Under the pieces are notes generated by a model. The model did no database searches, was not told the DNA's origin, and saw nothing but the letters and a program-made list of their open reading frames with translations. The position numbers and the translations under genes were made by a program. Below, one piece after another: positions 1 to 8,623 of a stretch of DNA of 64,000 nucleotides; the stretch's first letter is position 1; each line of letters begins with the position of its first letter. Source of the DNA: Pseudomonas wuhanensis (GTDB lineage Bacteria > Pseudomonadota > Gammaproteobacteria > Pseudomonadales > Pseudomonadaceae); NCBI RefSeq assembly GCF_030687395.1, contig NZ_CP117430.1:2356001-2420000 (forward strand), given 5' to 3'.

Positions 1-1
1 G

Positions 2-178
2 ATGAACGGCAGCTTTGCCATTCATCGTATGGGCGGTGAGAGCGAACGGCGGGAGGTGACGGACGCTGAGGAATTGATCGGGTTACTGGAAAGTGAATTC
101 GGGATTCGAGTGCCGGCGCAGGATGTGTTGAAGCGGGTGCTTGAGCGGTTGATTGAGCCTGTGTCGCAGGCAAATTGA
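2..178 (+). CDS. Arylamine N-acetyltransferase, C-terminal fragment (gene enters from the left edge)
   Basis: This is an open frame cut by the window edge, and only its last 58 codons are visible, ending in TGA at 176-178. The tail reads as a small basic strand followed by an 'ELIGLLESEFGIRVP' segment, which resembles the C-terminal end of NAT enzymes (a short 'elh.lL.e.FGI.lP' helix). NATs transfer acetyl from acetyl-CoA to arylamines through a Cys-His-Asp triad, which would lie outside the window. The visible ATG at 2 is almost certainly internal. The assignment rests on this tail alone, so it is moderate. No terminator hairpin is obvious just after the stop. Confidence 0.5.
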   Translation: MNGSFAIHRMGGESERREVTDAEELIGLLESEFGIRVPAQDVLKRVLERLIEPVSQAN

Positions 179-259
179 GCACCACGCAAAGGGGCGGATT
201 TGATCAGTTCGTCCCCTTTGCTTTTGGTCGATCCAGGCGTGGGTGTTTTGGTTTTGTGG

Positions 260-526
260 CTAGGATCGAACTTCAAGCTCCATCACGTGATGGATTTCGC
301 TGAGGGCCTCTGACAACTTTTTCTCCAGGCTTTTCAGCTCGGAGGCGGTGATGCCTTTTTTGAAATGCCCGACATTTGTAACAGCAGCGTTCTGATCGGG
401 CTTCGCCACTTTGCCTTTATCGCTGAGCAATGCCTGGCGCAGGGTATTGTTGATCACCGTCTGGTAGCCATACCCCTCGCTTTCCGCCAGAGCGCGCGCG
501 GTCTCTATGACGACATCATCAAGCAT
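260..526 (-). CDS. Small ribbon-helix-helix-like protein (BrnA/CopG-type antitoxin resemblance), possibly 5'-truncated
   Basis: An 88-aa ORF begins 'MLDDVVIETARALAESEGYGYQ' and continues with TVINNTLRQAL. The pattern 'DDVV...A..EG.GYQTVIN..LRQAL' is that of the two helices of a ribbon-helix-helix DNA-binding domain, as in BrnA/CopG antitoxins. A lysine/glutamate-rich C-terminal helix (about 60-85) would be the dimer or partner part. The DNA-contacting beta strand should lie just before the start Met. The in-frame codons upstream do read TDAPRF, but they run back to a TAA with no ATG, GTG or TTG. Either translation starts at this ATG without the strand, or the 5' end has been lost. No toxin gene is adjacent. 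It may be an orphan antitoxin or a decayed regulator. Confidence 0.45.
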   Translation of the reverse strand: MLDDVVIETARALAESEGYGYQTVINNTLRQALLSDKGKVAKPDQNAAVTNVGHFKKGITASELKSLEKKLSEALSEIHHVMELEVRS

Positions 527-669
527 GAAGCGAGGGGCGTCCGTGCCGGCGGTCGCTTGGAAAGCAAAAGATTAGCGGTGGGGAGGGAAAGGGGAGGAAG
601 GGTGTATTGCAAGCGTTTTAGGTTGGAGGTGCCGTGGGCAAAAGGGCGGCATGGACACATGTCCATAAT

Positions 670-700
670 TTGACTGTTTAGTTGTATACAACTCTATAGA
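670..700 (+). promoter_or_regulatory. Promoter with overlapping palindromic operator upstream of the NCS2 permease
   Basis: TTGACT at 670-675 is a -35-like hexamer, and TCTATA (693-698) or TATAGA (695-700) is a -10-like hexamer. The spacer between them holds the perfect 12-bp palindrome GTTGTATACAAC at 681-692. A palindrome in the spacer is the classic position for a repressor operator. The TTGTATACAA core resembles sites of GntR/FCD-type regulators, but the cognate regulator is not in the window. A second inverted repeat, ATGGACA-CA-TGTCCAT, lies at 652-667. Confidence 0.5.
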
Positions 701-760
701 CATTTGTCCTGACTATTGCATACAGTGTGCGCACAACAAAAACCAGGGAACCCCCCAACC

Positions 761-2278
761 ATGAAAACGCCCCATGTTTCACACCAACGGCCTGAGGATG
801 AGAATCTCGGGATCGGCGCGAATATGGCTTACGGACTGCAACACGTTCTGACCATGTATGGCGGTATCGTCGCGGTGCCTTTGATCATCGGTCAGGCTGC
901 CGGGCTTTCGCCGGCAGACATCGGTTTGTTGATTGCTGCTTCATTGTTTGCAGGGGGGCTGGCGACATTGCTGCAAACCCTGGGTTTACCGTTTTTCGGT
1001 TGTCAGTTGCCGCTGGTTCAGGGCGTGTCGTTCTCCGGCGTTGCGACCATGGTGGCGATTGTCAGCAGTGGTGGGGAGGGCGGCTTTCAGTCGATTCTCG
1101 GGGCGGTGATTGCCGCGTCGCTGATCGGTTTGCTGATCACGCCGGTGTTCTCGCGAATCACCAAGTTCTTTCCGCCGCTGGTGACCGGCATTGTGATCAC
1201 CACTATCGGCCTGACGCTGATGCCGGTGGCCGCGCGCTGGGCCATGGGCGGCAACAGCCATGCCCCGGACTTCGGCAGCATGGCGAACATCGGTTTGGCG
1301 GCGGTGACGCTGGTGCTGGTACTGCTGCTGAGCAAGGTCGGCAGTGCGACCATCTCCCGTTTGTCGATCCTCTTGGCCATGGTCATCGGCACAGTCATTG
1401 CGGTGTTCCTCGGCATGGCGGACTTCTCATCCGTCACTCAAGGCCCGATGTTCGGCTTCCCGGCACCGTTCCATTTCGGCATGCCGACGTTCCACTTCGC
1501 CGCGATCCTGTCGATGTGCATCGTGGTCATGGTGACCTTGGTGGAAACCTCCGCCGATATTCTGGCCGTTGGTGAAATCATCGATACCAAAGTCGATTCC
1601 AAACGCCTGGGCAATGGCCTGCGCGCCGACATGCTGTCGAGCATGATCGCGCCGATCTTCGGCTCCTTCACCCAAAGCGCCTTCGCCCAGAACGTCGGGC
1701 TGGTGGCGGTAACCGGGATCAAGAGCCGTTTCGTGGTGGCCACCGGCGGTGTGTTCCTGGTGGTGCTCGGATTGCTGCCCTTCATGGGCCGGGTCATCGC
1801 GGCCGTGCCGACCTCCGTGCTCGGCGGTGCCGGCATCGTGCTGTTCGGCACCGTGGCGGCCAGTGGCATTCGGACGCTGTCCAAGGTCGACTACCGCAAC
1901 AACGTCAACCTGATCATCGTTGCCACCTCCATTGGTTTTGGCATGATCCCCATCGCCGCACCGAACTTCTACGACCACTTCCCCAGCTGGTTCGCGACGA
2001 TCTTCCACTCGGGCATCAGCTCCTCGGCGATCATGGCCATCGTGCTGAACCTGACCTTCAACCACCTCACCGCCGGCAACTCGGATCAACAATCGGTGTT
2101 TGCAGCCGGTACCGAACGCGTCTTGCGTTATCAGGACCTAGCGGCATTGCGGGAAGGGGATTACTTCAGCGAAGGTAAACTGCGTGACTGCGACGGGAAT
2201 GAGATTCCGGTGGTGGAGGCGGAACATGGGCATGCCGAGCCGCGGGCGGTGCATGCGAAAAGCAGTGAACATGTCTGA
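761..2278 (+). CDS. NCS2-family nucleobase permease (xanthine/uracil type)
   Basis: This 505-aa inner-membrane protein belongs to the nucleobase:cation symporter-2 family, which imports xanthine, uric acid or uracil with protons. The sequence is almost entirely hydrophobic segments (about 12-14). It has the family's early 'GLQHVLTMYGG' stretch, the 'FFGCQLPLVQG' segment, and the later 'ETSADILAVGEI' and 'GSFTQSAFAQNVG' segments that carry the conserved acidic residue and the NCS2 'QNxG' signature. The C-terminal hydrophilic tail (from about 445) is cytoplasmic. I take ATG 761 rather than the upstream ATG at 716, because homology begins soon after it and a GGGAA lies upstream. It is a monocistronic unit ending before a long inverted repeat and a terminator. 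Substrate choice between xanthine, urate and uracil is not decided by the sequence. Confidence 0.85.
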   Translation: MKTPHVSHQRPEDENLGIGANMAYGLQHVLTMYGGIVAVPLIIGQAAGLSPADIGLLIAASLFAGGLATLLQTLGLPFFGCQLPLVQGVSFSGVATMVAIVSSGGEGGFQSILGAVIAASLIGLLITPVFSRITKFFPPLVTGIVITTIGLTLMPVAARWAMGGNSHAPDFGSMANIGLAAVTLVLVLLLSKVGSATISRLSILLAMVIGTVIAVFLGMADFSSVTQGPMFGFPAPFHFGMPTFHFAAILSMCIVVMVTLVETSADILAVGEIIDTKVDSKRLGNGLRADMLSSMIAPIFGSFTQSAFAQNVGLVAVTGIKSRFVVATGGVFLVVLGLLPFMGRVIAAVPTSVLGGAGIVLFGTVAASGIRTLSKVDYRNNVNLIIVATSIGFGMIPIAAPNFYDHFPSWFATIFHSGISSSAIMAIVLNLTFNHLTAGNSDQQSVFAAGTERVLRYQDLAALREGDYFSEGKLRDCDGNEIPVVEAEHGHAEPRAVHAKSSEHV

Positions 2279-2304
2279 CGGCGGTACCCGATAAAAAGGC
2301 AGGT

Positions 2305-2423
2305 AGATCAAAAGATCGCAGCCTGCGGCAGCTCATGATCCGTTTCGTCGCGTATGAAACGGATCGCATACGGTCGAAATTAAACGCGACCGGCGAGCTG
2401 CCGCAGGCTGCGATCTTTTGACT
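2305..2423. repeat. Long inverted-repeat element with 27-bp arms
   Basis: Arms at 2308-2334 and 2395-2421 are exact reverse complements (AAAAGATCGCAGCCTGCGGC type). A smaller nested hairpin, GATCCGTTTC...GAAACGGATC, lies at 2337-2365. This is a palindromic family different from the GTGGGAGCGGG REPs. A degenerate fragment of the same family occurs at about 10124-10164 after gltX. Confidence 0.8.
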
Positions 2424-2437
2424 TTAATGGCGAGCAC

Positions 2438-2475
2438 AAAAAAGCCCCTGAACCTTTCGATTCAGGGGCTTTTCG
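2438..2475 (+). terminator. Rho-independent terminator
   Basis: The stem AAAAGCCCCTGAA (2440-2452) pairs with TTCAGGGGCTTTT (2461-2473) around an 8-nt loop. It has A/T tracts on both sides, so it can act in both directions: for the permease transcript, and for anything read on the minus strand through tRNA-Asn. Confidence 0.8.
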
Positions 2476-2486
2476 ATTTTGCTGTC

Positions 2487-2562
<76 letters not shown>

Positions 2563-2787
2563 ATGGCGTCTATGTTACTGATTCAAAAAGAGAAGTCAAG
2601 TCTCTGTTGGCAGTTTGATGTTTTCATCGGATCAGAGGGGGTTATCGGCCATTGGCGGTTACCAGAATCGCGGTAGAGGTCTACCATGGTCGCCCGGAAG
2701 TGGTGACACGCGCTGCCGGCCCTCAGCCGAAAAGGTATGCGCCATGAATCACCCAACCCTCACACCTCAAAACAGCGGGGTGTTCGC

Positions 2788-3018
2788 ATGAGCATCGCTC
2801 AGATCAGCCTGCCCAAAGGCGTTGGCCCGCACGCCGAAAAACTGTTCGACGCCATCACTCAGGCCAGCACCGCTGACGAATTGAACCGCGCAGGCGGCAA
2901 GGCCGAAGGTTTTGTTCTGGGCCTGGAAAGCACCAAGGCAATCAAAAGCCAGGTGGCCGAGTCGCTGTATGTGGCCTATGACGATGCGGCCAGCCAGCGC
3001 GCGAGCGAACTGGCCTAA
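2788..3018 (+). CDS. Small hypothetical protein (76 aa)
   Basis: This is a 76-aa acidic, Ala-rich protein with no signal peptide or membrane segment. It starts MSIAQISLPKGVG and is predicted to be mostly helical. ATG 2788 is preferred over the upstream ATG at 2737, because a GGGG run lies about 7 nt before it and the extra N-terminus is basic and proline-rich like non-coding sequence. It converges on the minus-strand membrane protein gene, with stop codons overlapping at 3015-3018. I do not recognise a characterised family. Small conserved proteins of this kind do lie near the tRNA-Asn/aminotransferase/uvrB region of other pseudomonads. Confidence 0.6.
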   Translation: MSIAQISLPKGVGPHAEKLFDAITQASTADELNRAGGKAEGFVLGLESTKAIKSQVAESLYVAYDDAASQRASELA

Positions 3019-3215
3019 CCGCCGAAGGTAATGGTGCCGAGCATCAGCTTGGCGTACAGCATCGTGGCGCTCAGTTGCACCAGCCACAACGCCAGGCCGC
3101 CAAGGAACACGCCCGCAGCCACTTGCAGCACCAGGTTATTACCGCGTTTGGTCGAGGAGCGGGGCACGAAGTGGTCCAGCTCGTCGCGGTCGGCGCGTAG
3201 GTCATCGTTTTTCAT
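3015..3215 (-). CDS. Small single-pass membrane protein (66 aa), unknown
   Basis: The 66-aa protein has a charged N-terminal half (MKNDDLRADRDELDHFV) and one long hydrophobic stretch (about 31-60, VLQVAAGVFLGGLALWL...) that should span the inner membrane once or make a hairpin. I chose ATG 3215, because the longer frame back to 3335 would begin inside a REP-derived hairpin. It ends 4 bp inside the convergent neighbour. No functional domain is recognisable. Its likely location is the inner membrane with the charged end in the cytoplasm. Confidence 0.6.
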   Translation of the reverse strand: MKNDDLRADRDELDHFVPRSSTKRGNNLVLQVAAGVFLGGLALWLVQLSATMLYAKLMLGTITFGG

Positions 3216-3251
3216 GTGGGTTCTCAAGAATTCTCGGGTGTACTCATAACC

Positions 3252-3280
3252 TGTGGGAGCAAGCCCGCTCCCACATTTTT
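3252..3280. repeat. Collapsed REP doublet forming a perfect hairpin
   Basis: TGTGGGAGC (3252-3260), a 6-nt AAGCCC loop, and GCTCCCACA (3267-3275), followed by TTTTT. It looks like the two outer ends of a REPIN fused after loss of the centre. The T run makes it terminator-like on the plus strand. Confidence 0.6.
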
Positions 3281-3339
3281 GATCTGCGTGCAGTCTAGAG
3301 CGACCGGTCGCCGAACTGGGAATTATCAAAGACAAATAA

Positions 3340-3369
3340 AAAACGGGAAGCCCTATGGCTTCCCGTTTT
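3340..3369 (-). terminator. Rho-independent terminator of the aminotransferase gene
   Basis: AAAACGGGAAGCC (3340-3352), loop CTAT, GGCTTCCCGTTTT (3357-3369). It lies 17 bp beyond the minus-strand stop codon and has T-rich flanks in both directions. Confidence 0.85.
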
Positions 3370-3385
3370 CATCTCACGCAAAGAC

Positions 3386-4582
3386 TCAGATCACCTGAAC
3401 GATGGCCTTGGTCACCGCGTCGATGTTGCTCTGGTTCAGCGCGGCAACGCAGATGCGGCCGGTGTCCAGGGCGTAGATGCCGAACTCGTTGCGCAGACGG
3501 GTTACCTGCTCAACTGTCAGGCCGGAGTAAGAGAACATGCCGCGCTGGCGACCGACGAAGCTGAAATCGCGCTGTGGAGCGTTTTTCGCCAGCAGGTCGA
3601 CCATCTGGGTGCGCATGCCGCGAATCCGCAGGCGCATTTCTGCCAGTTCCTCTTCCCACTGGGCGCGCAGTACCGGGCTGTTCAGCACGGCGGCGACGAT
3701 GCTTGCACCGTGGGTCGGCGGGTTGGAGTAGTTGGTGCGGATCACGCGTTTGACTTGCGACAGCACGCGAGCGCCTTCTTCTTTCGATTCGCTGACGATC
3801 GACAGGGCGCCAACGCGCTCGCCGTACAACGAGAAGGATTTGGAGAACGAGCTGGAAACGAAGAAGGTCAGGTCCGATTCGGCGAACAGGCGCACGGCTG
3901 CGGCATCTTCATCGATACCGTCGCCAAAGCCCTGGTAGGCCATGTCGAGGAATGGCACGTGGCCTTTGGCCTTGACCACTTCCAGCACGTTTTTCCAGTC
4001 AGCAGGGCTCAGGTCCACGCCAGTCGGGTTGTGGCAGCAAGCGTGCAGCACAACGATGGAGCCGGACGGCAGAGCGTTCAGGTCTTCCAGCAGGCCGGCG
4101 CGGTTAACGTCGTGAGTCGCGGCGTCATAGTAGCGATAGTTCTGCACCGGGAAACCGGCGGTTTCGAACAGCGCGCGGTGGTTTTCCCAGCTTGGGTCGC
4201 TGATGGCAACGACAGCGTTCGGCAGCAGTTGCTTGAGGAAGTCGGCACCGATTTTCAGTGCGCCGGTACCGCCGACGGCTTGGGTGGTGATGACCCGGCC
4301 AGCGGCGATCAGCGGCGAATCGTTGCCGAACAGCAGTTTCTGCACCGCCTGGTCGTAAGCGGCGATGCCGTCGATCGGCAAGTAACCGCGGGAAACGTGT
4401 TGAGCGGCGCGAATCGTCTCGGCTTCGACAACGGCGCGCAGGAGTGGAATTCGCCCCTGCTCGTCGCAGTAAACACCGACCCCCAGGTTGACCTTGTTGG
4501 TACGGGTATCGGCATTAAATGCTTCGTTGAGGCCCAGGATTGGATCGCGTGGTGCCATTTCGACAGCGGAGAACAGGCTCAT
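3386..4582 (-). CDS. Aromatic amino acid / aspartate aminotransferase (class I, PLP)
   Basis: The 398-aa length is that of AspC/TyrB-type class I aminotransferases. These move the amino group between aromatic amino acids or aspartate and 2-oxoglutarate in the cytoplasm. Diagnostic motifs are NPTG at about 185-188 and SSSFSKSFSLYGERVGAL with the Schiff-base lysine at about 248. The Arg that binds the substrate carboxylate lies in the C-terminal domain near 'GRICVAALN'. The SLYGERVG stretch is typical of the TyrB/AspC subgroup. It is divergent from uvrB, separated by a 336-bp gap, and closed by its own terminator. The same arrangement (tRNA-Asn, aminotransferase, uvrB, gltX) is known in P. aeruginosa. 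Whether the main substrate is Tyr/Phe or Asp cannot be settled from sequence. Confidence 0.9.
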   Translation of the reverse strand: MSLFSAVEMAPRDPILGLNEAFNADTRTNKVNLGVGVYCDEQGRIPLLRAVVEAETIRAAQHVSRGYLPIDGIAAYDQAVQKLLFGNDSPLIAAGRVITTQAVGGTGALKIGADFLKQLLPNAVVAISDPSWENHRALFETAGFPVQNYRYYDAATHDVNRAGLLEDLNALPSGSIVVLHACCHNPTGVDLSPADWKNVLEVVKAKGHVPFLDMAYQGFGDGIDEDAAAVRLFAESDLTFFVSSSFSKSFSLYGERVGALSIVSESKEEGARVLSQVKRVIRTNYSNPPTHGASIVAAVLNSPVLRAQWEEELAEMRLRIRGMRTQMVDLLAKNAPQRDFSFVGRQRGMFSYSGLTVEQVTRLRNEFGIYALDTGRICVAALNQSNIDAVTKAIVQVI

Positions 4583-4918
4583 TATTGCGGCGGCTCTGAA
4601 TGGAGTGTGGAGGGACGTGTCGCGCTCCAGCCGAATGCACTAGAGCGGTGCACAAACGGGGAGCTAGTATAGAGGCCATCAGCGATTGATGGCGACAGGC
4701 GATTCGGCTTTTACGGTAAGTTTTTCGAATTATTTTTCGATCGTTGGTCGAGTGATGTCGTCAAAGGTTCTACCCGATGTAGGACGTTTGCCTTGAAAGC
4801 GGTGGCAATCGGCTCCACATTGAGCACAATCCAGTTTTTTCCTCGGGCGACATCGGTCGTTTGCGGTCTTTCTCGTTCGTGCCCGGTCAGCCGTGCAGAT
4901 GCGAACCCAGAGGTATTT
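4583..4918. other. Divergent intergenic region, aminotransferase / uvrB
   Basis: This 336-bp gap must hold both promoters. I see a small inverted repeat, CCATCA-GCGAT-TGATGG, at 4676-4692 and an A/T-rich stretch at 4715-4745. I see no LexA-type CTG-N10-CAG box before uvrB and no convincing -35/-10 pair. An ORF in frame with uvrB opens at 4793, but the conserved UvrB start is at 4919. Confidence 0.4.
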
Positions 4919-6934
4919 ATGTCTGAATTCCAGCTAGTCACTCGCTTCGAGCCCGCCGGCGATCAGCCGGAAGCCATCCGCCTGATGGTCGAGGGCATTG
5001 AGGCCGGGCTGGCGCACCAGACGTTGCTCGGTGTGACCGGCTCGGGCAAGACCTTCAGCATCGCCAACGTGATCGCCCAGATACAGCGCCCGACGCTGGT
5101 GCTGGCGCCCAACAAGACTCTGGCCGCGCAGCTGTATGGCGAATTCAAGGCGTTCTTCCCGAACAACGCCGTTGAATACTTCGTGTCCTATTACGACTAT
5201 TACCAGCCCGAAGCCTATGTGCCGTCGTCCGACACCTTTATCGAGAAGGATGCCTCGATCAACGACCACATCGAGCAGATGCGGCTGTCTGCGACCAAGG
5301 CGCTGCTGGAGCGCAAGGACGCGATCATCGTCACCACGGTGTCGTGCATCTACGGTCTGGGCAGTCCGGAAACCTATTTGAAGATGGTGTTGCACGTCGA
5401 TCGCGGCGACAAGCTCGACCAGCGCGCGCTGCTGCGTCGCCTGGCCGACCTGCAATACACCCGCAACGACATGGACTTCGCCCGGGCAACCTTCCGGGTG
5501 CGCGGCGATGTGATTGATATCCACCCGGCGGAATCCGATTTTGAAGCGATCCGCATCGAGCTGTTCGATGACGAAGTGGAGAGCCTGTCCGCCTTCGACC
5601 CGCTGACCGGTGAGGTCATCCGCAAACTGCCGCGTTTCACCTTCTATCCGAAGAGCCATTACGTGACGCCGCGCGAAACCCTGCTCGAAGCTACCGAAGG
5701 GATCAAGGTCGAATTGCAGGAGCGCCTGGAATACCTGCGCTCTAACAACAAACTGGTGGAAGCTCAGCGACTTGAGCAACGCACCCGTTTCGACCTGGAG
5801 ATGATCCTCGAGCTGGGCTACTGCAACGGCATCGAAAACTACTCGCGCTACCTGTCGGGCCGTGAGTCCGGCCAGGCGCCGCCCACTTTGTTCGACTACC
5901 TGCCGGCGGACGCCTTGTTGGTGATCGACGAATCCCACGTCAGCGTGCCGCAAGTCGGCGCCATGTATAAGGGTGACCGTTCCCGGAAAGAAACGCTGGT
6001 GGAGTACGGTTTCCGTTTGCCCTCGGCCCTGGATAACCGGCCGATGCGTTTCGACGAGTTCGAAAGCATCAGTCCCCAAACGATTTTTGTCTCGGCCACG
6101 CCGGGCAATTACGAGGCGGAACACGCCGGCCGAGTGGTCGAGCAATTGGTGCGCCCAACCGGTCTGGTGGACCCGCAAATCGAAATCCGTCCGGCGTTGA
6201 CTCAGGTCGATGACTTGCTTTCGGAAATCACCAAGCGCGTGGCCCTGGAAGAGCGAGTACTGGTCACCACGCTGACCAAGCGCATGTCCGAAGACTTGAC
6301 CGATTACCTGGCCGACCATGGCGTGCGCGTGCGTTATTTGCATTCGGACATCGACACCGTGGAGCGGGTCGAAATTATCCGGGACTTGCGTCTCGGTGTC
6401 TTCGATGTGCTGGTGGGGATCAACCTGCTGCGTGAGGGCCTGGACATGCCGGAAGTCTCGCTGGTGGCGATTCTTGACGCGGACAAGGAAGGTTTCCTGC
6501 GTTCCGAGCGCTCGCTGATCCAGACCATCGGCCGGGCGGCGCGCAACCTCAATGGTCGGGCGATTTTGTATGCGGATCGCATCACCGGTTCCATGGAACG
6601 GGCGATTGGCGAAACCGAGCGTCGTCGCGACAAGCAGATCGCCTTCAACCTGGCCAATGGCATCACGCCGAAGGGGGTGTTCAAAGACGTCGCCGACATC
6701 ATGGAAGGCGCGGTCGTACCGGGTTCGCGCAGCAAGAAGCGCAAAGGCATGGCCAAGGCCGCCGAGGAAAGTGCCAAGTACGAGGCGGAACTGCGCTCGC
6801 CGAGCGAGATCAGCAAACGCATTCGTCAGCTGGAAGAGAAAATGTACCAGCTTGCCCGCGATCTGGAGTTCGAAGCCGCGGCGCAGTTGCGCGACGAGAT
6901 CGGCAAGTTGCGGGAGCGGTTGATCGCGGTTTGA
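4919..6934 (+). CDS. uvrB: UvrABC excision nuclease subunit B
   Basis: The 671-aa UvrB is the damage-verification helicase of nucleotide excision repair. It is loaded by UvrA and recruits UvrC for incision. Visible features: Walker A GVTGSGKT (38-45), the aromatic beta-hairpin [11 protein letters not shown] (about 90-102) that clamps DNA, the DESH helicase box (about 336), the [15 protein letters not shown] and QTIGRAARN helicase motifs, and the C-terminal UVR coiled-coil '[19 protein letters not shown]' (from about 636) that binds UvrC. The start ATG 4919 has AGAGG upstream and matches the family N-terminus ([14 protein letters not shown]). It stands alone, and a REPIN follows directly. Confidence 0.98.
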   Translation: MSEFQLVTRFEPAGDQPEAIRLMVEGIEAGLAHQTLLGVTGSGKTFSIANVIAQIQRPTLVLAPNKTLAAQLYGEFKAFFPNNAVEYFVSYYDYYQPEAYVPSSDTFIEKDASINDHIEQMRLSATKALLERKDAIIVTTVSCIYGLGSPETYLKMVLHVDRGDKLDQRALLRRLADLQYTRNDMDFARATFRVRGDVIDIHPAESDFEAIRIELFDDEVESLSAFDPLTGEVIRKLPRFTFYPKSHYVTPRETLLEATEGIKVELQERLEYLRSNNKLVEAQRLEQRTRFDLEMILELGYCNGIENYSRYLSGRESGQAPPTLFDYLPADALLVIDESHVSVPQVGAMYKGDRSRKETLVEYGFRLPSALDNRPMRFDEFESISPQTIFVSATPGNYEAEHAGRVVEQLVRPTGLVDPQIEIRPALTQVDDLLSEITKRVALEERVLVTTLTKRMSEDLTDYLADHGVRVRYLHSDIDTVERVEIIRDLRLGVFDVLVGINLLREGLDMPEVSLVAILDADKEGFLRSERSLIQTIGRAARNLNGRAILYADRITGSMERAIGETERRRDKQIAFNLANGITPKGVFKDVADIMEGAVVPGSRSKKRKGMAKAAEESAKYEAELRSPSEISKRIRQLEEKMYQLARDLEFEAAAQLRDEIGKLRERLIAV

Positions 6935-6950
6935 GATATGCAATGAATGG

Positions 6951-7053
6951 GCGGGCCTCATCGCGGGCAAGCCCGCTCCCACAGGGTTTGTAGGTGGTCA
7001 CCTATTGTGTGAATACCCTCAATTCTTGTGGGAGCGGGCTTGCCCGCGATGAG
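6951..7053. repeat. REPIN after uvrB, second arm interrupted by IS copy A
   Basis: The left arm 6951-6984 (GCGGGCCTCATCGCGGGCAA then GCCCGCTCCCAC) is the inverted complement of the right arm, which begins at 7028 (TGTGGGAGCGGGCTTGCCCG...). The right arm is cut at 7053 by the insertion sequence and resumes at 8429, where CCGCGATGAGGCCCGCC completes the pairing with the left arm. Confidence 0.9.
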
Positions 7054-8428
7054 CATAGGTATTTACACATCTCTAAAGTCTTCGGCTGGCCACCCAGCCG
7101 ATGGCCTCTTTAGCAAAACCCGCCAGTTCCTGGGGCGTGTATTGTTCCAATGTCTCGCACATGGCCAAAAGCATGTATAAACCGGCCAGCAGCGCGGAAG
7201 CCGTCACCGGCTGCGAGCGCTTCATCTGTCGACCAGACAGACGGACCAAAAAATCCCGTGTTTGCTCAGCGAACTCCCCCTTAGCCCGCATCAGACGCCA
7301 ACTGACAGCACATGCCTGACTGGCGATCAACAGCCGTTTGAACACCGCTTCACCGCTCTCTTGCTGCCAGTTTTCCAGCTGATGCCCACCCCCTTTAAGC
7401 AGTTTGAAGTAGGACTCGATACGCCAGCGCCAGTAATACCAGAGCGCCAATCGTTCATCTGCGACCTCTTGCTCAAGGTTGCTCAGCAAATACCATTCGG
7501 CCAGCAGGTGACCATCGGCTCCCAGTATTCGGCTCACGACGAGCCGGGCCGGCAACGGCTCACCAGACTTGCGCAGCGTCTTGCGGTCGGCCCTGTCTTT
7601 GGTGAAAGGCTGGGCTTGGCGAGTCAGCACGACGGCGGTTTCTCCCACCCATTGAATGGCCGGTTTTCCTTTGTAGTCCACCTTGCGAGTTTTGCGGTAG
7701 GTCATCTCGCGAGCAATTTGACTCAGGGCCCTCGATTGACCTGCATGACTGGCCGTGGAACCGGCCTTGACTCGCACCAGCCATTGCCGACCCTCGGCCT
7801 GCCATTGCCTCAGGTGCGACCGAATCAGCCTCTCGATCCACGATATGGACAAGCGGCTTGGCAAAATTCTGCTGTTCCAGCCAAGTGATACGTTGTGTCA
7901 GTTCATGCAGATGCTTCTCAGGGACCAGCACTTCTTCGGCTCGCGTGCTGAGCACGCCGTCCTTGGTCGCCAGATTTTGAGCGGGAGTACAGATCGGTGC
8001 ACCGTCACGGTCGGTGACTAGCAGGCTGCTTTGCAGCTCGTAACCGATGTCGCCCCGGTGGGTCATTTGCAGGCGATCAGCCTTGCTGTGGTGGTGCATG
8101 TAATTGAGCCGAGACCAATCGTGCATGACCAGCGCGTAATCATCACAGTCATCCCGACAACCCTCGTGGGCCGCGCCAGCAGCGGTTTAACCAGGTCAAC
8201 GGGCCGAACCCGGTCATTGCTCAAAAATCGCCAAAGGGCTTGCGTCTGTGCAAAAGCCTTGTCGCTTCGCGGCAAGGCTTTCATCCCGGCGGCCAGCGCC
8301 GGTAGTCCATTACTGTGTCCCATGACTAACTCGTCGTATCGTTTTGTCAGTCGGGCATCTAGCCCGGTCATTTGATATCCATGCCGTCCCTTTATAGACC
8401 AGGATCGGGAGATGTGTAGATACCTATG
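7054..8428 (-). mobile_element. IS4-family insertion sequence, copy A (1375 bp, inactive)
   Basis: The ends are imperfect inverted repeats, CATAGGTATTTACACATCTC at 7054 and, reading inward from 8428, CATAGGTATCTACACATCTC. A perfect 10-bp direct repeat, CCGCGATGAG, flanks it at 7044-7053 and 8429-8438. It is almost identical to copy B at 29773-31150 (1378 bp) but three bases shorter, exactly the two deletions seen in the transposase. The target is the right arm of the REPIN behind uvrB. Confidence 0.95.
7073..8371 (-). pseudogene. IS4-family transposase, frameshifted twice
   Basis: This is the same gene as the intact 433-aa transposase at 29830-31131, broken by two small deletions. The first is a 1-bp loss near 8172 (intact GCGCTGGCCC reads GCGCGGCCC here), which shifts the frame after about 90 residues. 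The second is a 2-bp loss near 7815 (intact GGTCGCTCACC reads GGTCGCACC), which restores the original frame. The central part, including the first two catalytic Asp motifs (MHDWSRLNY and HIVDREAD), is therefore out of frame with both ends, while the C-terminal YREK region is in the original frame. The protein cannot be made without two frameshifts, so copy A should depend on copy B for any movement. Otherwise the copies differ by very few bases, suggesting recent duplication, or sequencing error. Confidence 0.93.
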
Positions 8429-8623
8429 CCGCGATGAGGCCCGCCGGAACACTACAAATATCCATTGCGCGCTTCCCAAGCCTTCAGCCCTGCCTGCAAC
8501 CTCCTGGTAGATCCCCCAAGGCAATATTGGCTTATATGCCCTGCTGACTAGAGCCGGGCCGCTATCGCCTGTTACCATTCGCCTCTTGTTTGATCTTCGC
8601 TTTTATTCTTTTCGAGACATGCC

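Noticed and set aside
4790..4918. A LexA (SOS) box before uvrB
   Set aside because: No CTG-N10-CAG palindrome with acceptable matches was found near the start.
4934..6982. A 682-codon minus-strand frame over uvrB
   Set aside because: It mirrors uvrB exactly, its composition is that of reversed codons, and it starts inside the REPIN.
7073..7864. A separate 263-aa transposase gene
   Set aside because: It is the C-terminal part of the frameshifted copy A transposase, shown by alignment with the intact copy at 29830-31131.
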